Source: Nocardioides sp. dk884
GTDB taxonomy: Bacteria > Actinomycetota > Actinomycetes > Propionibacteriales > Nocardioidaceae
Assembly: GCF_009557055.1 (NCBI RefSeq)
Contig: NZ_CP045649.1
Span: forward strand, 2,827,501-2,891,500
Reading direction: 5' to 3'
DNA length: 64,000 nt
Below, piece by piece: positions 36,388 through 45,244 of this stretch; positions within the stretch are counted from its first letter, which is position 1; every line of letters starts with the position of its first letter. The notes under the pieces were generated by a model, which was not told the DNA's origin, did no database searches, and saw only the letters and a program-made list of their open reading frames with translations. The position numbers and the translations under genes are program-made.

Positions 36388-37223
36388 CGGGGGGCCTCCT
36401 GCTGGGCGTCCGTCGGGAGGTCCCGGTCGGCCGCGTCCTGCTGGGCGTCGTAGTCGGCCCAGATCTGCTGTTCGTTCTTGCCCGCCGCCCGGCCGGCCCG
36501 CCACACGGGCCCGGGGTCGACGGCGCGCGGTTGTCGGCGTGCCACGCCGCGCCAGTAGCCCATCACGTCGTACGCCGTGCTCGGCAGCTGCCGCTCACGC
36601 ATCAGGTGCTTGCGGATCGCGCGCATCTGCGCGGACTCCCCCGCCATCCAGAAGTAGCCCTCGCCCGCGGGCCAGTCGATGCCCTCGACGACCTCGGCGA
36701 GCGCGCTCTGCCCGTCGCCGGGCTGCTCGAGCCAGGTCACCTCGGGGCCGGCGGGCAGATAGTCGGCGAGCTCGGCCGGAGCGCCGGCCGGCACCTCGGC
36801 CCAGATCCGGGTCGGGACCTCGACGCTCTCGGCGATGCGGGCCATCGCGGGCATCGCGGTCAGGTCGCCCACGAGCAACAGCCACTCCGCGCCCGCGGGC
36901 ATCGCGAAGGAGCCCTTGGCCTCGGTGACGGTGACCTGCTCGCCGACCACCTCGCCGGGGCCGGTGCGGCGTGCCCACTCGGTGACCAGGCCGACGTCGT
37001 GGACCACGACGTCGAGGACGAGCTGGGCGCCGTCGAAGGAGCGCACGGTGTAGTAGCGGCTCTGGAACTGCCCGGGGATGATCAGGCCCACCCACTCGTC
37101 GGGGATGGCGGTGGAGGCGAAGCCGGCGAGACCGGGACCGCCGAGGACGAGCCGCACGAGGTGCTCCGAGAGCTGCTCGCGGGCGACGACCTCCGCGGTG
37201 TACTGCTGGGCTCGGGTGCTCAC
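36384..37223 (-). CDS. Siderophore-interacting FAD protein (SIP family)
   Basis: A 279-residue SIP-family flavoprotein related to ViuB. It has an FAD-binding N-terminal barrel (VVAREQLSEHLVRLVLGGPGL, then FQSRYYTVRSFDGAQLVLDVVVH) and a NAD(P)-binding C-terminal SIP domain (LLVGDLTAMPAMARIAES ... GYFWMAGESAQMRAIRKHL ... VMGYWRG). Such proteins reduce ferric siderophore complexes in the cytoplasm. The GTG start is at 37223. It lies 25 bp after tmsB and overlaps era by 4 bp, in one minus-strand operon. A role as electron donor in fatty acid methylation is conceivable from position but unproved. Confidence 0.9.
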   Translation of the reverse strand: MSTRAQQYTAEVVAREQLSEHLVRLVLGGPGLAGFASTAIPDEWVGLIIPGQFQSRYYTVRSFDGAQLVLDVVVHDVGLVTEWARRTGPGEVVGEQVTVTEAKGSFAMPAGAEWLLLVGDLTAMPAMARIAESVEVPTRIWAEVPAGAPAELADYLPAGPEVTWLEQPGDGQSALAEVVEGIDWPAGEGYFWMAGESAQMRAIRKHLMRERQLPSTAYDVMGYWRGVARRQPRAVDPGPVWRAGRAAGKNEQQIWADYDAQQDAADRDLPTDAQQEAPR

Positions 37224-37248
37224 CCCCCGAGGTTACCGGTGCCGACTC

Positions 37249-38535
37249 TCAGAACGTGTGCCGGAGCGGGTACCCGCTGCCCCCCCGGTCGTCGGTGTGG
37301 GTCGCGAGCACGTGGTGCAGCTGGATCTCGTTGCGCTCGAAGGCCAGCCGGCTGCCGGCCATGTAGAGCCCCCAGACCCGGGCGGTCCCGACGCCGACCT
37401 CGGCGACGCACTCCTCCCAGTGCTCGACCAGGTTGGCGCACCAGGCCGCGAGGGTGCGCGCGTAGTGGGCCCGGAAGTTCTCGTGGTGCTGCACCTCCAA
37501 CCCGGCGTCCTCGACCGCGGCGACGATGGTGCCGGAGCCCGCGAGCTCGCCGTCGGGGAAGACGTAGCGGTCGATGAAGGCCCCGGCCGTGGCCCGGCCG
37601 GAGTTGTCCTGGCGGGTGATGCAGTGGTTGAGCAGCCGCCCGCCCGGGCGCAGCCGGTCCCTGACCCAGCCGAAGTACGCCGGGTAGTTGCGCACCCCGA
37701 TGTGCTCGGTGAGCCCGATCGAGGAGATCGCGTCGAAGTCGCGCTCGGTGACCAGCCGGTAGTCCAGGTGCCGCACCTCCGCGAGCCCCTCGAGGCCCTC
37801 CTCGCGGATCCGCTCCTGCGCCCACTCGGCCTGGGCTCTCGACAAGGTGACGCCGAGCGCGCGCACACCGTGCTCACGGGCCGCGTGGAGCACCATGCCG
37901 CCCCAGCCGCAGCCGAGGTCGAGCAACCGCTGGCCGGGGCGCAGGTCGAGCTTGCGGGCGACGAGGTCGTACTTGTTCTCCTGCGCCTGCTCGAGGGTGG
38001 CCGTCTGGTCCGGGTAGACCGCGCAGGTGTAGGTCATCGACGGCCCCAGGACATGGCGGTAGAAGACGTTGGAGACGTCGTAGTGGTGCTGGATCGCCTC
38101 CGCGTCGCGGCCCAGCGAGTGGCGCAGGCCCTCCACCGTGCGGCGCCAGCGCGGCAGGTGCTCCTGTGGGGGTGGGGCCGGCGGCACCAGCGGCACCACG
38201 CCGAGCCGGCGCAGCAGGTGCACCACCTCCGCCGGTGCGGGGGGACGCAGCTGCAGCCCGGTGCGCAGCCGGGCGAGTGCCGCGTAGGGGTCGCCGGGGT
38301 GGACGCCGTGCAGCGCGAGGTCGCCCGCCACGTAGGCGCGCGCCATCCCGAGATCGCCGGGCGCGGTGAGCAGGTAGCGCAGGCCGCGCTCGGTCAGCAG
38401 CTCCAGGCGGATGTCCGCGTCGGCCGGGCCCGCGCCGCTGCCGTCGTAGGCCTCGAAGCGCACGGGCAGGTCACCGCGCACGAGCGTGCTGAGCGCGTCC
38501 CCGATGGAGATCGTCGGTCGGGAGAGAAGCGTCAT
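37249..38535 (-). CDS. tmsB: SAM-dependent fatty acid methyltransferase (TmsB/BfaB type)
   Basis: A 428-residue protein of the cyclopropane-fatty-acid synthase/mycolic methyltransferase family. It shows LRHSLGRDAEAIQHHYDVSNVFYRHVLGPSMTYTCAVY, the SAM site LLDLGCGWGGMVLHAA, SSIGLTEHIGVRNYPAYF and GRLLNHCITRQ. It would add a methyl group across the double bond of a phospholipid-bound fatty acid. With the adjacent FAD oxidoreductase it matches the tmsA-tmsB (bfaA-bfaB) pair that makes 10-methyl (tuberculostearic-type) fatty acids. ATG at 38535 overlaps the upstream gene's stop (ATGA). Confidence 0.88.
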   Translation of the reverse strand: MTLLSRPTISIGDALSTLVRGDLPVRFEAYDGSGAGPADADIRLELLTERGLRYLLTAPGDLGMARAYVAGDLALHGVHPGDPYAALARLRTGLQLRPPAPAEVVHLLRRLGVVPLVPPAPPPQEHLPRWRRTVEGLRHSLGRDAEAIQHHYDVSNVFYRHVLGPSMTYTCAVYPDQTATLEQAQENKYDLVARKLDLRPGQRLLDLGCGWGGMVLHAAREHGVRALGVTLSRAQAEWAQERIREEGLEGLAEVRHLDYRLVTERDFDAISSIGLTEHIGVRNYPAYFGWVRDRLRPGGRLLNHCITRQDNSGRATAGAFIDRYVFPDGELAGSGTIVAAVEDAGLEVQHHENFRAHYARTLAAWCANLVEHWEECVAEVGVGTARVWGLYMAGSRLAFERNEIQLHHVLATHTDDRGGSGYPLRHTF

Positions 38536-39890
38536 CTCTTCTGCACCGCCTTGTCGTAGAGGTCCGTGAGCCGGTGATCGGGGTCGTGGCGGTCCTTGAC
38601 GGAGGCCAGCTGGGGCCCGGCGTAGAGCCGGTCGAAGGTCTCGCGGTCGTAGTAGGAGTCGGAGTAGAGCGACTTGTGACCGCCGAGCTCGTGGACGCGG
38701 GCCTCGATGGCCCGGTTCAGCGGCGCGTCCACGGCGTCGGGACCGACCGGGACCGTGCCCCAGAACCCGACGTTGACGTAGGGCAGGCCGGGCACGAGCG
38801 GGTAGGTGGGCCAGGCGCTGTGCGCCACCAGCGGGCACAGCCACACCGGGCGCATCCCGACCTCGCGGTCGAACCAGTCGAGGAACTCCGCGAGCCGGTC
38901 GAGCGGCACCTCGACGTCTTGGACCACACGCTCGCGCAGCGGCCGGCCCGCGCGCCGGTCGAGACGGTCGACGACCCCGAAACGGTGGTCCAGACCCACC
39001 AACCGGTGGTAGACCTCCGAGCGGCGCCAGCGCCGTGGCCACAGCCGGCGTACGACGGGGTGCTGCACGCCGAAGGCACCCGAGCACCAGAACCAGTCGG
39101 TGTCCCAGCGCCACAGGTAGTCGTGGATGGTCAGCAGGTCGGTGCGGCGCTCACGGATGCTGCGGTAGTAGATCTGCGAGCCGGTGTAGTCGCTGGTCTC
39201 CCCCGGCTCCGCACGCCAGGTGGCGAGGGTGAGGTAGAGCTCGCTCGGGCTGAAGGCGACGCCGTCGAGGCCGTCGACGCGGATGCCGTCGTGCTCACGC
39301 GTGGCGATGATCGACTCGACGCTCTTCGCGAGCGACCCGGCGTCCTCGAAGCGCACGTGGCGCAGGTCGACGAAGGGCCCGACCGGCTCCAGCGCGATCC
39401 GCAGCCGGGTGGCATAGCCCAGCGACCCGTAGCTGTTGGGGAAGGTGTCGAAGAGCTCCTCCCCCGGCCGGGTCGTGACCACCACGCCGGAGCCGGTGAA
39501 GACGTCCATCTCCAGCACCGACTCGTGCGGCAGGCCGTTGCGGAAGCTCGTGGACTCGATGCCCAGCCCGCTCACGGCGCCACCGAGGGTGATCGTGCGC
39601 AGCTGCGGGACCACCAGCGGCGCCAGCCCGTGCGGCAGCGTCGTCTCGACGAGGTGCTCGTAGGTGCACATCCCCTGCACCTCGGCGGTGCGGGTCTGCG
39701 GGTCGACCGCGAGCACCCCGGTCAGCCCGGACACGTCGAGCCCCGGCGCCTGGGCGACGGCCCGGGGACGGAAGAGGTTGGACGTCGTCTTGGCCAGGCG
39801 CACCGGTTGACCCGCCGGCACGGCGGCGTAGGAGCGCCGCAGGCGCCCGACGGCCTGCTCGTGCTGCTGCCACGCGCTCGCACGCACCAT
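38532..39890 (-). CDS. tmsA: FAD-linked oxidoreductase for 10-methyl fatty acid synthesis (TmsA/BfaA type)
   Basis: A 452-residue FAD_binding_4 family protein. It shows the FAD domain (SNLFRPRAVAQAPGLDVSGLTGVLAVDPQTRTAEVQGMCTYEHLVETTL, then TITLGGAVSGLGIESTSFRNGLPHE, SYGSLGYATRLRIALEPVGPFV) and a substrate domain with DWFWCSGAFGVQHPVVRRLW. In characterised systems this protein reduces the 10-methylene intermediate made by the methyltransferase to a 10-methyl chain. ATG at 39890 is chosen over the longer frame because it matches relatives (VRASAWQQHEQAVGRLRRSY). First gene of a probable four-gene operon with tmsB, the SIP gene and era. Confidence 0.87.
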   Translation of the reverse strand: MVRASAWQQHEQAVGRLRRSYAAVPAGQPVRLAKTTSNLFRPRAVAQAPGLDVSGLTGVLAVDPQTRTAEVQGMCTYEHLVETTLPHGLAPLVVPQLRTITLGGAVSGLGIESTSFRNGLPHESVLEMDVFTGSGVVVTTRPGEELFDTFPNSYGSLGYATRLRIALEPVGPFVDLRHVRFEDAGSLAKSVESIIATREHDGIRVDGLDGVAFSPSELYLTLATWRAEPGETSDYTGSQIYYRSIRERRTDLLTIHDYLWRWDTDWFWCSGAFGVQHPVVRRLWPRRWRRSEVYHRLVGLDHRFGVVDRLDRRAGRPLRERVVQDVEVPLDRLAEFLDWFDREVGMRPVWLCPLVAHSAWPTYPLVPGLPYVNVGFWGTVPVGPDAVDAPLNRAIEARVHELGGHKSLYSDSYYDRETFDRLYAGPQLASVKDRHDPDHRLTDLYDKAVQKR

Positions 39891-39985
39891 CCACCGCACG
39901 GTAGCGGCCCGGGGACGACCCGTCGACACCCTCAGCGACCCAACCGCGCGCGAGCACGGGCCCGTGGGGTCCGCCACCACGGCGC

Positions 39986-41140
39986 ATGAGGGCCCGACGG
40001 GTCGGAGACCGGACCCAGATGTTCCGTGCCCCCTCCCTCCCCCCGGCGCCGCAGCTGAGCACCATCTCGCCGTGGCGCAGATGGCTCGCCGAGCGGCCAC
40101 GCGCCGTGCTCGCGGTCAAGACGGCACTCGCCGCCGCCCTGGCCTGGCTCGCGGTCCGGGAGATCGGCGGGTTCCTCGCCGAGTACCCGTGGTACGCCCC
40201 GCTCGGCGCGGTCGTGGCGGTCACCAACACCGTGGCCGACTCCGCGCGGGACGCCGCCCGGGCGGTGTGTGCGGTCCTGCTGGGAGCGGGTCTGGCGTTC
40301 GGGGTGCGCCTGCTCGACCTGCCCTCCCCGGTGGGGCTGGCCGTCGTCGTCGGTGTCGGCACCGTGCTGGGCGGGCTGCGGTTCCTGCACGACCTGGGCA
40401 GCTGGGTGCCGGTCTCGGGGCTGTTCGTGCTGCTGGTCGGTGGCAGCGACCCGGTGCACTACCCCGCGGCGTACCTCGGTCTCACGGCGTTCGGCGCGCT
40501 GGTCGGCGTCGCCGTGAACCTCGCCTTCCCACCCTTGCCGGTCCTGCGCACGAGCAGCGCCGAGAGCCGCCTGCGCGCGCTCCTGGCCGAGCAGCTCGAC
40601 GCGCTCGCCGACGGGCTGATGAGCGAGCAGGTGCTCAGCACCGAGGAGTGGCGCGCGCGGCACCACGACCTCCTCCCCCGCATCCGCGAGCTCGAGGGCG
40701 TGCTGGCCGAGCTCAACGACGCGCGCCGCGCCAACTGGCGCGTGGCCCGCTGGCGCGAGGTGACCGACCGCCAGCACGAGCAGGCCCGCGCGCTGCACCA
40801 GCTCTCCCTGCTCGTGGAGGACGTCAGCTCGCTCATCGTGCACCGCGCCCACCTGCTGCGCATCGACGCCGACGACGGCGGCTCGCTGATGGCCCACGCC
40901 GGCGAGACGCTGGAGGCGATGGCCGACCTGCTGCGCGCGCTGGAGGGCCCCACGGCCCACGAGGAGGACCTGGTCCGGGCCGACGAGGCGGTGCAGCGCC
41001 TGGCCACCGCTATCCGGGAGAACAACGCCGGGTCACGCCAGGACGGCTTCGTGGCCGCCTCGATCGTGACCTCGGTACGCCGGGCGCTCGCCTCGCTGAC
41101 CCCGGAGGAGCTGGCCGACCGGATCCCGTCCCACTGGTGA
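39986..41140 (+). CDS. FUSC/aromatic acid exporter-like membrane protein
   Basis: A 384-residue membrane protein resembling the FUSC/aromatic acid exporter family. The N-terminal half has about six short hydrophobic segments (VKTALAAALAWLAV, YAPLGAVVAVTNTVADSARDAARAVCAVLLGAGLAFGVRLL, VGLAVVVGVGTVLGGL, VSGLFVLLVGG, LGLTAFGALVGVAVNLAF). The rest is a long helical cytoplasmic domain rich in Glu, Arg and His. The family exports organic acids or is involved in drug resistance; no substrate is visible. The ATG at 39986 is used; ATG at 40019 (MFRAPSLPPAPQLST) is an equally plausible start. It is divergent from tmsA. Confidence 0.78.
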   Translation: MRARRVGDRTQMFRAPSLPPAPQLSTISPWRRWLAERPRAVLAVKTALAAALAWLAVREIGGFLAEYPWYAPLGAVVAVTNTVADSARDAARAVCAVLLGAGLAFGVRLLDLPSPVGLAVVVGVGTVLGGLRFLHDLGSWVPVSGLFVLLVGGSDPVHYPAAYLGLTAFGALVGVAVNLAFPPLPVLRTSSAESRLRALLAEQLDALADGLMSEQVLSTEEWRARHHDLLPRIRELEGVLAELNDARRANWRVARWREVTDRQHEQARALHQLSLLVEDVSSLIVHRAHLLRIDADDGGSLMAHAGETLEAMADLLRALEGPTAHEEDLVRADEAVQRLATAIRENNAGSRQDGFVAASIVTSVRRALASLTPEELADRIPSHW

Positions 41141-41159
41141 GCGAGCGCTCCCGCAGGAC

Positions 41160-41522
41160 TCAGGCGGGCTCGGCAGCCAGCGGCGTGGCGGCGGTCTCCT
41201 GCACCTGGCCACGCGCGTCCGCGCGGTGCACGGGCAGGCCCGCGCCGGCGAAGTCGCCGAGCGCCGCGAGGTCGCCCGCCGCGATCTGCGGGGCGTCGCT
41301 CAGCACGACCGCGGCCTCCAGGCCGCGCGAGCCGGAGGCGACCGCCATCGCGATGCACACGCCGACGGCCGACACCTTCAGCGAGGGCAGGTCGACGGTG
41401 GCGGCGGCGTAGGTGCGCCCGTCGCTGTCACGCACCGCCGCACCCTCGGCCGCGCCGGTGCGCGCACGGGTCGCCCGGGCCAGGGTCAGGAGCTTCTTGT
41501 CCTCGGTGGTCAGCTCACTCAC
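41160..41522 (-). CDS. Cytidine deaminase-like protein lacking the zinc site
   Basis: A 120-residue protein homologous in position and overall pattern to the cytidine deaminase-like gene between corC and era in actinobacteria (ATRARTGAAEGAAVRDSDGRTYAAATVDLPSLKVSAVGVC). It lacks the catalytic (H/C)AE and the PCxxC motifs that bind zinc in real deaminases, so it is unlikely to deaminate cytidine. It may be a binding or structural remnant. Its start overlaps the end of corC by 8 bp, showing translational coupling. In relatives era follows; here the FUSC and tms genes intervene. Confidence 0.8.
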   Translation of the reverse strand: MSELTTEDKKLLTLARATRARTGAAEGAAVRDSDGRTYAAATVDLPSLKVSAVGVCIAMAVASGSRGLEAAVVLSDAPQIAAGDLAALGDFAGAGLPVHRADARGQVQETAATPLAAEPA

Positions 41523-42909
41523 GCGTCGCCTCCTGCTTGTCGTGCGGGGTGTGGTCCCTGTGGTCGGGCCGGTTGTCGGACCTGGTGTCGTGCCTGTACT
41601 CGCGCCGGCCGTCGTAGGCGGAGTCGCCGTCGCGGGCGGTCTGGTCGACGACGCTGATGCGGACGGTGCCGATCTTGTTGCGCCGCCCCGCCGTGTCCTC
41701 GGCCTGGAAGCGCAGCCCGTGCGCCTCGACCTGCGAGCCGGGGATCGGGACGAGCCCGAGGTGCTTGGCCATCAGGCCGCCGACGGAGTCGACGTCCTCC
41801 TCCTCGACGTCGAAGCCGACGAGCTCGTCGAGGTCGTCGACCGGGTAGCGCGAGGACACCCGGAACGAGCCGTCCTCGAGGTGCTCGACCTCGACCTCCT
41901 CCTCGTCGTACTCGTCGGTGATCTCCCCGACGATCTCCTCGAGGATGTCCTCGATCGTGACCAGGCCGGCGGTACCGCCGTACTCGTCGACCACGATCGC
42001 GACGTGCTGGCGGTTGGCCTGCATCTCGGAGAGCAGTGCGTCGACCGGCTTGGACTCCGGCACGAAGTGGGCCGGGCGCATCACCGTCTCGATGCGCTGG
42101 GTCAGCTCGACGTCGGGCGCCTCGAAGTCGCGGCGCACGACGTCCTTGAGATAGGCGAAGCCGACCACGTCGTCGAGGTTGTCATCGACGACCGGGACGC
42201 GGGAGAACCCGCTGCGCAGGAACAGCGAGAGCGCCTGGCGCAGGTTCTTGTGGCGCTCGAGGTAGACCACGTCGTTGCGCGGCACCATCACCTCGCGCGC
42301 GGTGGTGTCGCCGAGCTCGAAGACGGAGTGGATCATCCGGCGCTCGCCGGACTCGATCAGGGCCGAGGCCTCCGCCAGGTCGACGAGCTCGCGCAGCTCG
42401 GTCTCCGTGGAGAACGGGCCCTCGCTGAAGCCCTTGCCCGGGGTGAGCGCGTTGCCGATGAGGATCAGCAGCTTGGGCAGCGGGCCGAGCACCCGGGTGA
42501 CCAGGCTGAGCGGACCGGAGGAGAACAGCGCCACGGTGTCGGGGTGCTGGCGACCCATCGTGCGGGGCGCGACGCCGATCACCACGAACGAGACGACCAG
42601 CATGATCGCGATCGCGGTGAGCGTGCTGACCCAGAACGCCGCGTCGAGCGCCTCCTCGACCTGCAGCGCGACCAGCACGGTGGCGGCGATCTCGCACAGC
42701 AGGCGCAGGAAGAGCGCGGTGTTGAGTGCGGGGGCCGGGTCGTCGAGCAGCACGCGCAGGCTGCGGGCGCCGGGTCGGCGCTCGTCCTCGAGCTCCTCGG
42801 CGCGGGCATGGGAGAACCCGGCGATGGCCGCCTCGGCCGCCGAGAAGAGGCCCGCGAGGACCACGAGTGCCGCTGCTGTCACCAGCAGCCAGATATCGCC
42901 GGAGCTCAC
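41515..42909 (-). CDS. CorC/HlyC-family CBS-domain membrane protein
   Basis: A 464-residue protein with an N-terminal CNNM-type transmembrane domain (SSGDIWLLVTAAALVVLAGLFSAAEAAI, WVSTLTAIAIMLVVSFVVIGVAPRTMG), a pair of CBS domains (TAREVMVPRNDVVYLERH and IETVMRPAHFVPESKPVDALLSEM, with VVDEYGGTAGLVTIEDILEEIVGEI) and the CorC/HlyC domain (DDLDELVGFDVEEEDVDSVGGLM). The C-terminal tail is rich in Asp, Arg and His. The family is tied to Mg/Co efflux, although roles differ. It lies 7 bp after ybeY in the phoH-ybeY-corC operon. Confidence 0.92.
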   Translation of the reverse strand: MSSGDIWLLVTAAALVVLAGLFSAAEAAIAGFSHARAEELEDERRPGARSLRVLLDDPAPALNTALFLRLLCEIAATVLVALQVEEALDAAFWVSTLTAIAIMLVVSFVVIGVAPRTMGRQHPDTVALFSSGPLSLVTRVLGPLPKLLILIGNALTPGKGFSEGPFSTETELRELVDLAEASALIESGERRMIHSVFELGDTTAREVMVPRNDVVYLERHKNLRQALSLFLRSGFSRVPVVDDNLDDVVGFAYLKDVVRRDFEAPDVELTQRIETVMRPAHFVPESKPVDALLSEMQANRQHVAIVVDEYGGTAGLVTIEDILEEIVGEITDEYDEEEVEVEHLEDGSFRVSSRYPVDDLDELVGFDVEEEDVDSVGGLMAKHLGLVPIPGSQVEAHGLRFQAEDTAGRRNKIGTVRISVVDQTARDGDSAYDGRREYRHDTRSDNRPDHRDHTPHDKQEATRE

Positions 42910-42916
42910 CGCCGGG

Positions 42917-43366
42917 TCACCTGGCCCGCCACGCCGCGAGGAGCTCGTCTTGGAGACCGAACATCTCCTTGTGCTCCTCGGGCTCGTAGTGGTCGTAGCC
43001 GAGCAGGTGCAAGATCCCGTGGACGGTCAGCAGCTCGATCTCGGCCACGGTGCCGTGCCCGGCCGCCTCGCCCTGCTTGACAGCGATGTCGGGGCACAGC
43101 ACGAGGTCGCCGAGGACCCCCTCCTCGGGCTCCTCGTCGACCAGGCCGGGGCGCAGCTCGTCCATCGGGAAGGCGAGCACGTCGGTCGGGCCCTCCTTCT
43201 CCATCCAGGTCTCGTTGAGCTCGGCGATGGTGGCCTCGTCGACGGCCTTGATGCACAGCTCGGCCAACGGGTGGACGCGCATGCGGTCCATCACGAACCG
43301 GCTGAGCTGGGCCAGGTGCTGCACGTCGAGTCCGTGCCCGGACTCGTCGAGGACCTCGATGCTCAC
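42917..43366 (-). CDS. ybeY: Endoribonuclease YbeY
   Basis: A 149-residue zinc-dependent RNase that processes 16S rRNA 3' ends and takes part in ribosome quality control. The signature HGILHLLGYDHYEPEEHKEM supplies the three His zinc ligands. GDLVLCPDIAVKQ and TDVLAFPMDE are also conserved. Start at 43366 overlaps the phoH stop by 4 bp (ATGA), in the standard order phoH-ybeY-corC. Confidence 0.96.
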   Translation of the reverse strand: MSIEVLDESGHGLDVQHLAQLSRFVMDRMRVHPLAELCIKAVDEATIAELNETWMEKEGPTDVLAFPMDELRPGLVDEEPEEGVLGDLVLCPDIAVKQGEAAGHGTVAEIELLTVHGILHLLGYDHYEPEEHKEMFGLQDELLAAWRAR

Positions 43367-44433
43367 GAACGACCCTTCTGATGTGCCTGGTGGGAGGAGT
43401 GGGGGGCGGTGACGGGTCCGCGCGCGTCGAACTCGTCGTAGGCCGCGACGATCTTGCCGACCAGGCGGTGGCGGACGACGTCGTGGCTGGTGAGGCGGTT
43501 GAAGGAGATGTCCTCGACGCCGTCGAGGATCTCCTGGATCACCCGCAGACCGGACTTGGTGCCCGAGGGCAGGTCGACCTGGGTGACGTCGCCGGTGACC
43601 ACGATCTTGGAGCCGAAGCCGAGCCGGGTGAGGAACATCTTCATCTGCTCCGGGGAGGTGTTCTGCGCCTCGTCGAGGATGATGAAGGAGTCGTTGAGCG
43701 TGCGCCCGCGCATGTAGGCCAGCGGCGCGACCTCGATGGTCCCGGCAGCGAGCAGCTTGGGGATCGTGTCGGGGTCGATCATGTCGTGCAGGGCGTCGTA
43801 GAGCGGGCGCAGGTAGGGGTCGATCTTCTCGCTCAGCGTGCCGGGCAGGAAGCCGAGCCGCTCACCCGCCTCGACGGCGGGGCGGGTCAGGATGATCCGG
43901 TTCACGGCCTTGCCCTGGAGGGCCTGCACGGCCTTGGCCATCGCCAGGTAGGTCTTGCCGGTGCCGGCGGGGCCGATGCCGAAGGTGACCGTGTGCTTGT
44001 CGATGGAGTCGACGTAGCGCTTCTGGTTCAGCGTCTTGGGACGGATCGATCGGCCTCGGTTGGACAAGATGTTGAGGCTCAGCACGTCGGCGGGACGCTC
44101 GGTGGTCTCGGCACGCAGCATCGTGATCACCCGCTCGACGGTCTCCGAGGAGACGCCCTGGCCGGTGCGCAGGATCGTCACCAGCTCCTCGAGGAGGCGC
44201 TCGGCGAGCGCGATCTCCCCGGGCTCGCCGCGCATCGTGATCCGGTTGCCGCGGACGTGGAACTCGGCGTCGAAGCCACCCTCGATGATGCCGAGGTGCT
44301 CATCACCGGGGCCGAGCAGCGTGACCATGTCGATGCTGTTGGGCACGACCACCGTGTGACGCGTCGTCGGCCGGCTCGGCTCGTCGCCGGCGGACGTGGG
44401 GCTCGTGCGAGAGCTGTGCGGGGAGTCAGTCAT
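43363..44433 (-). CDS. phoH: PhoH family ATPase
   Basis: A 356-residue PhoH-like P-loop ATPase. An N-terminal KH-like part contains VPNSIDMVTLLGPGDEHLGIIEGGFDAEFHVRGNRITM. The ATPase core has Walker A FGIGPAGTGKTYLAMAKAVQAL, NRIILTRPAVEAGERLGFLPGTL, Walker B SFIILDEAQNTSPEQMKMFLTRLGFGSKIVVTGDVTQVDLP. PhoH is thought to act on RNA with YbeY, whose gene overlaps it. ATG at 44433 gives the MTDSPHSSRTS N-terminus and normal length. Confidence 0.94.
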   Translation of the reverse strand: MTDSPHSSRTSPTSAGDEPSRPTTRHTVVVPNSIDMVTLLGPGDEHLGIIEGGFDAEFHVRGNRITMRGEPGEIALAERLLEELVTILRTGQGVSSETVERVITMLRAETTERPADVLSLNILSNRGRSIRPKTLNQKRYVDSIDKHTVTFGIGPAGTGKTYLAMAKAVQALQGKAVNRIILTRPAVEAGERLGFLPGTLSEKIDPYLRPLYDALHDMIDPDTIPKLLAAGTIEVAPLAYMRGRTLNDSFIILDEAQNTSPEQMKMFLTRLGFGSKIVVTGDVTQVDLPSGTKSGLRVIQEILDGVEDISFNRLTSHDVVRHRLVGKIVAAYDEFDARGPVTAPHSSHQAHQKGRS

Positions 44434-44557
44434 GGATGCCCGGCGGGGCTGCCTTTCTTCACGGTGCTGGAGCGCCCTCCATGCTACGGGAGCGCCCCGA
44501 CATCTTCGACCGGGTTGTCGCGCCCCCTGCCGCCGGTCCCCGGCGTACCGTGGTGGC

Positions 44558-44887
44558 ATGACGGGGCGCGAGGACTGGCCCGAGGAGCCGGACCGCCCCG
44601 AGGGGCCCCCGGACCGCGACCTGCGCCCCGAGGACGGCGAGGACCTCGCCTACCTCGACGAGCACGACGACGACACCCCGCCGGCCTGGTTCCCCGGGCA
44701 GCACCTGCCCGAGGACGCCCGCCGCATGGGCCTGGACCACCGGGTGCCCGACGGCGCGCTGTTGGACTTCGCCGGGCGCCTCGACTCCACCAAGCGCCTG
44801 CACCGCGTCACCGCCTGGGTGATGCTCGCCGTGTTCGGCACCCCGGTGCTGCTCCACGTGCTGCGGCTGCTGCGCGAGCTGACCTGA
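44558..44887 (+). CDS. Hypothetical single-pass membrane protein
   Basis: A 109-residue protein with a very acidic N-terminal half (GREDWPEEPDRPEGPPDRDLRP, DEHDDDTPP), a conserved-looking WFPGQHLPEDARRMGLDHRVPDGALLDFAGRLD stretch and one C-terminal helix (VTAWVMLAVFGTPVLLHVLRLL). ATG at 44558 gives a plausible start; the longer upstream frame lies over the phoH promoter. It converges with the HIT gene. Function unknown. Confidence 0.7.
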   Translation: MTGREDWPEEPDRPEGPPDRDLRPEDGEDLAYLDEHDDDTPPAWFPGQHLPEDARRMGLDHRVPDGALLDFAGRLDSTKRLHRVTAWVMLAVFGTPVLLHVLRLLRELT

Positions 44888-44896
44888 CGGGTCCGA

Positions 44897-45244
44897 TCAG
44901 CCGGGCGGCCAGGTGAGCGGGCGACCCCCGAGCACGTGCAGGTGGGTGTGGAAGACCGTCTGCCCGGCCCCGGCTCCGGTGTTGAACACCAGGCGGTAGT
45001 CGTCGGGGTGGCCCGCGTCGGCGGCCACCTGCGCGGCGGCGCTCACCAGCGCGGCGACCAGCGCCGGGTCAGCGGCCGCGAGCGCGGCGGCGTCCGCGTG
45101 GTGCGCACGGGGCACGACCAGCACGTGGGTCGGGGCCTGCGGGTGGATGTCACGGAAGGCGAGCGTGTGCTCGGTCTCGTGGACGATGTCGGCGGGGACG
45201 TCACCGGCAACGATCTTGCAGAAGAGGCAGTCCGGGGTGCTCAC
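44897..45244 (-). CDS. HIT-family nucleotide-binding hydrolase (HINT-like)
   Basis: A 115-residue HIT protein. It starts CLFCKIVAGDVPADIVHETEHTLAFRDIHPQAPTHVLVVPRAHH and ends with the histidine triad HTHLHVLGG. HINT enzymes hydrolyse purine nucleoside phosphoramidates. CLFC at the N-terminus fits a zinc ligand pair. In related actinobacteria it follows rsmE closely on the same strand; here a surface-protein island separates the two. Confidence 0.93.
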   Translation of the reverse strand: MSTPDCLFCKIVAGDVPADIVHETEHTLAFRDIHPQAPTHVLVVPRAHHADAAALAAADPALVAALVSAAAQVAADAGHPDDYRLVFNTGAGAGQTVFHTHLHVLGGRPLTWPPG

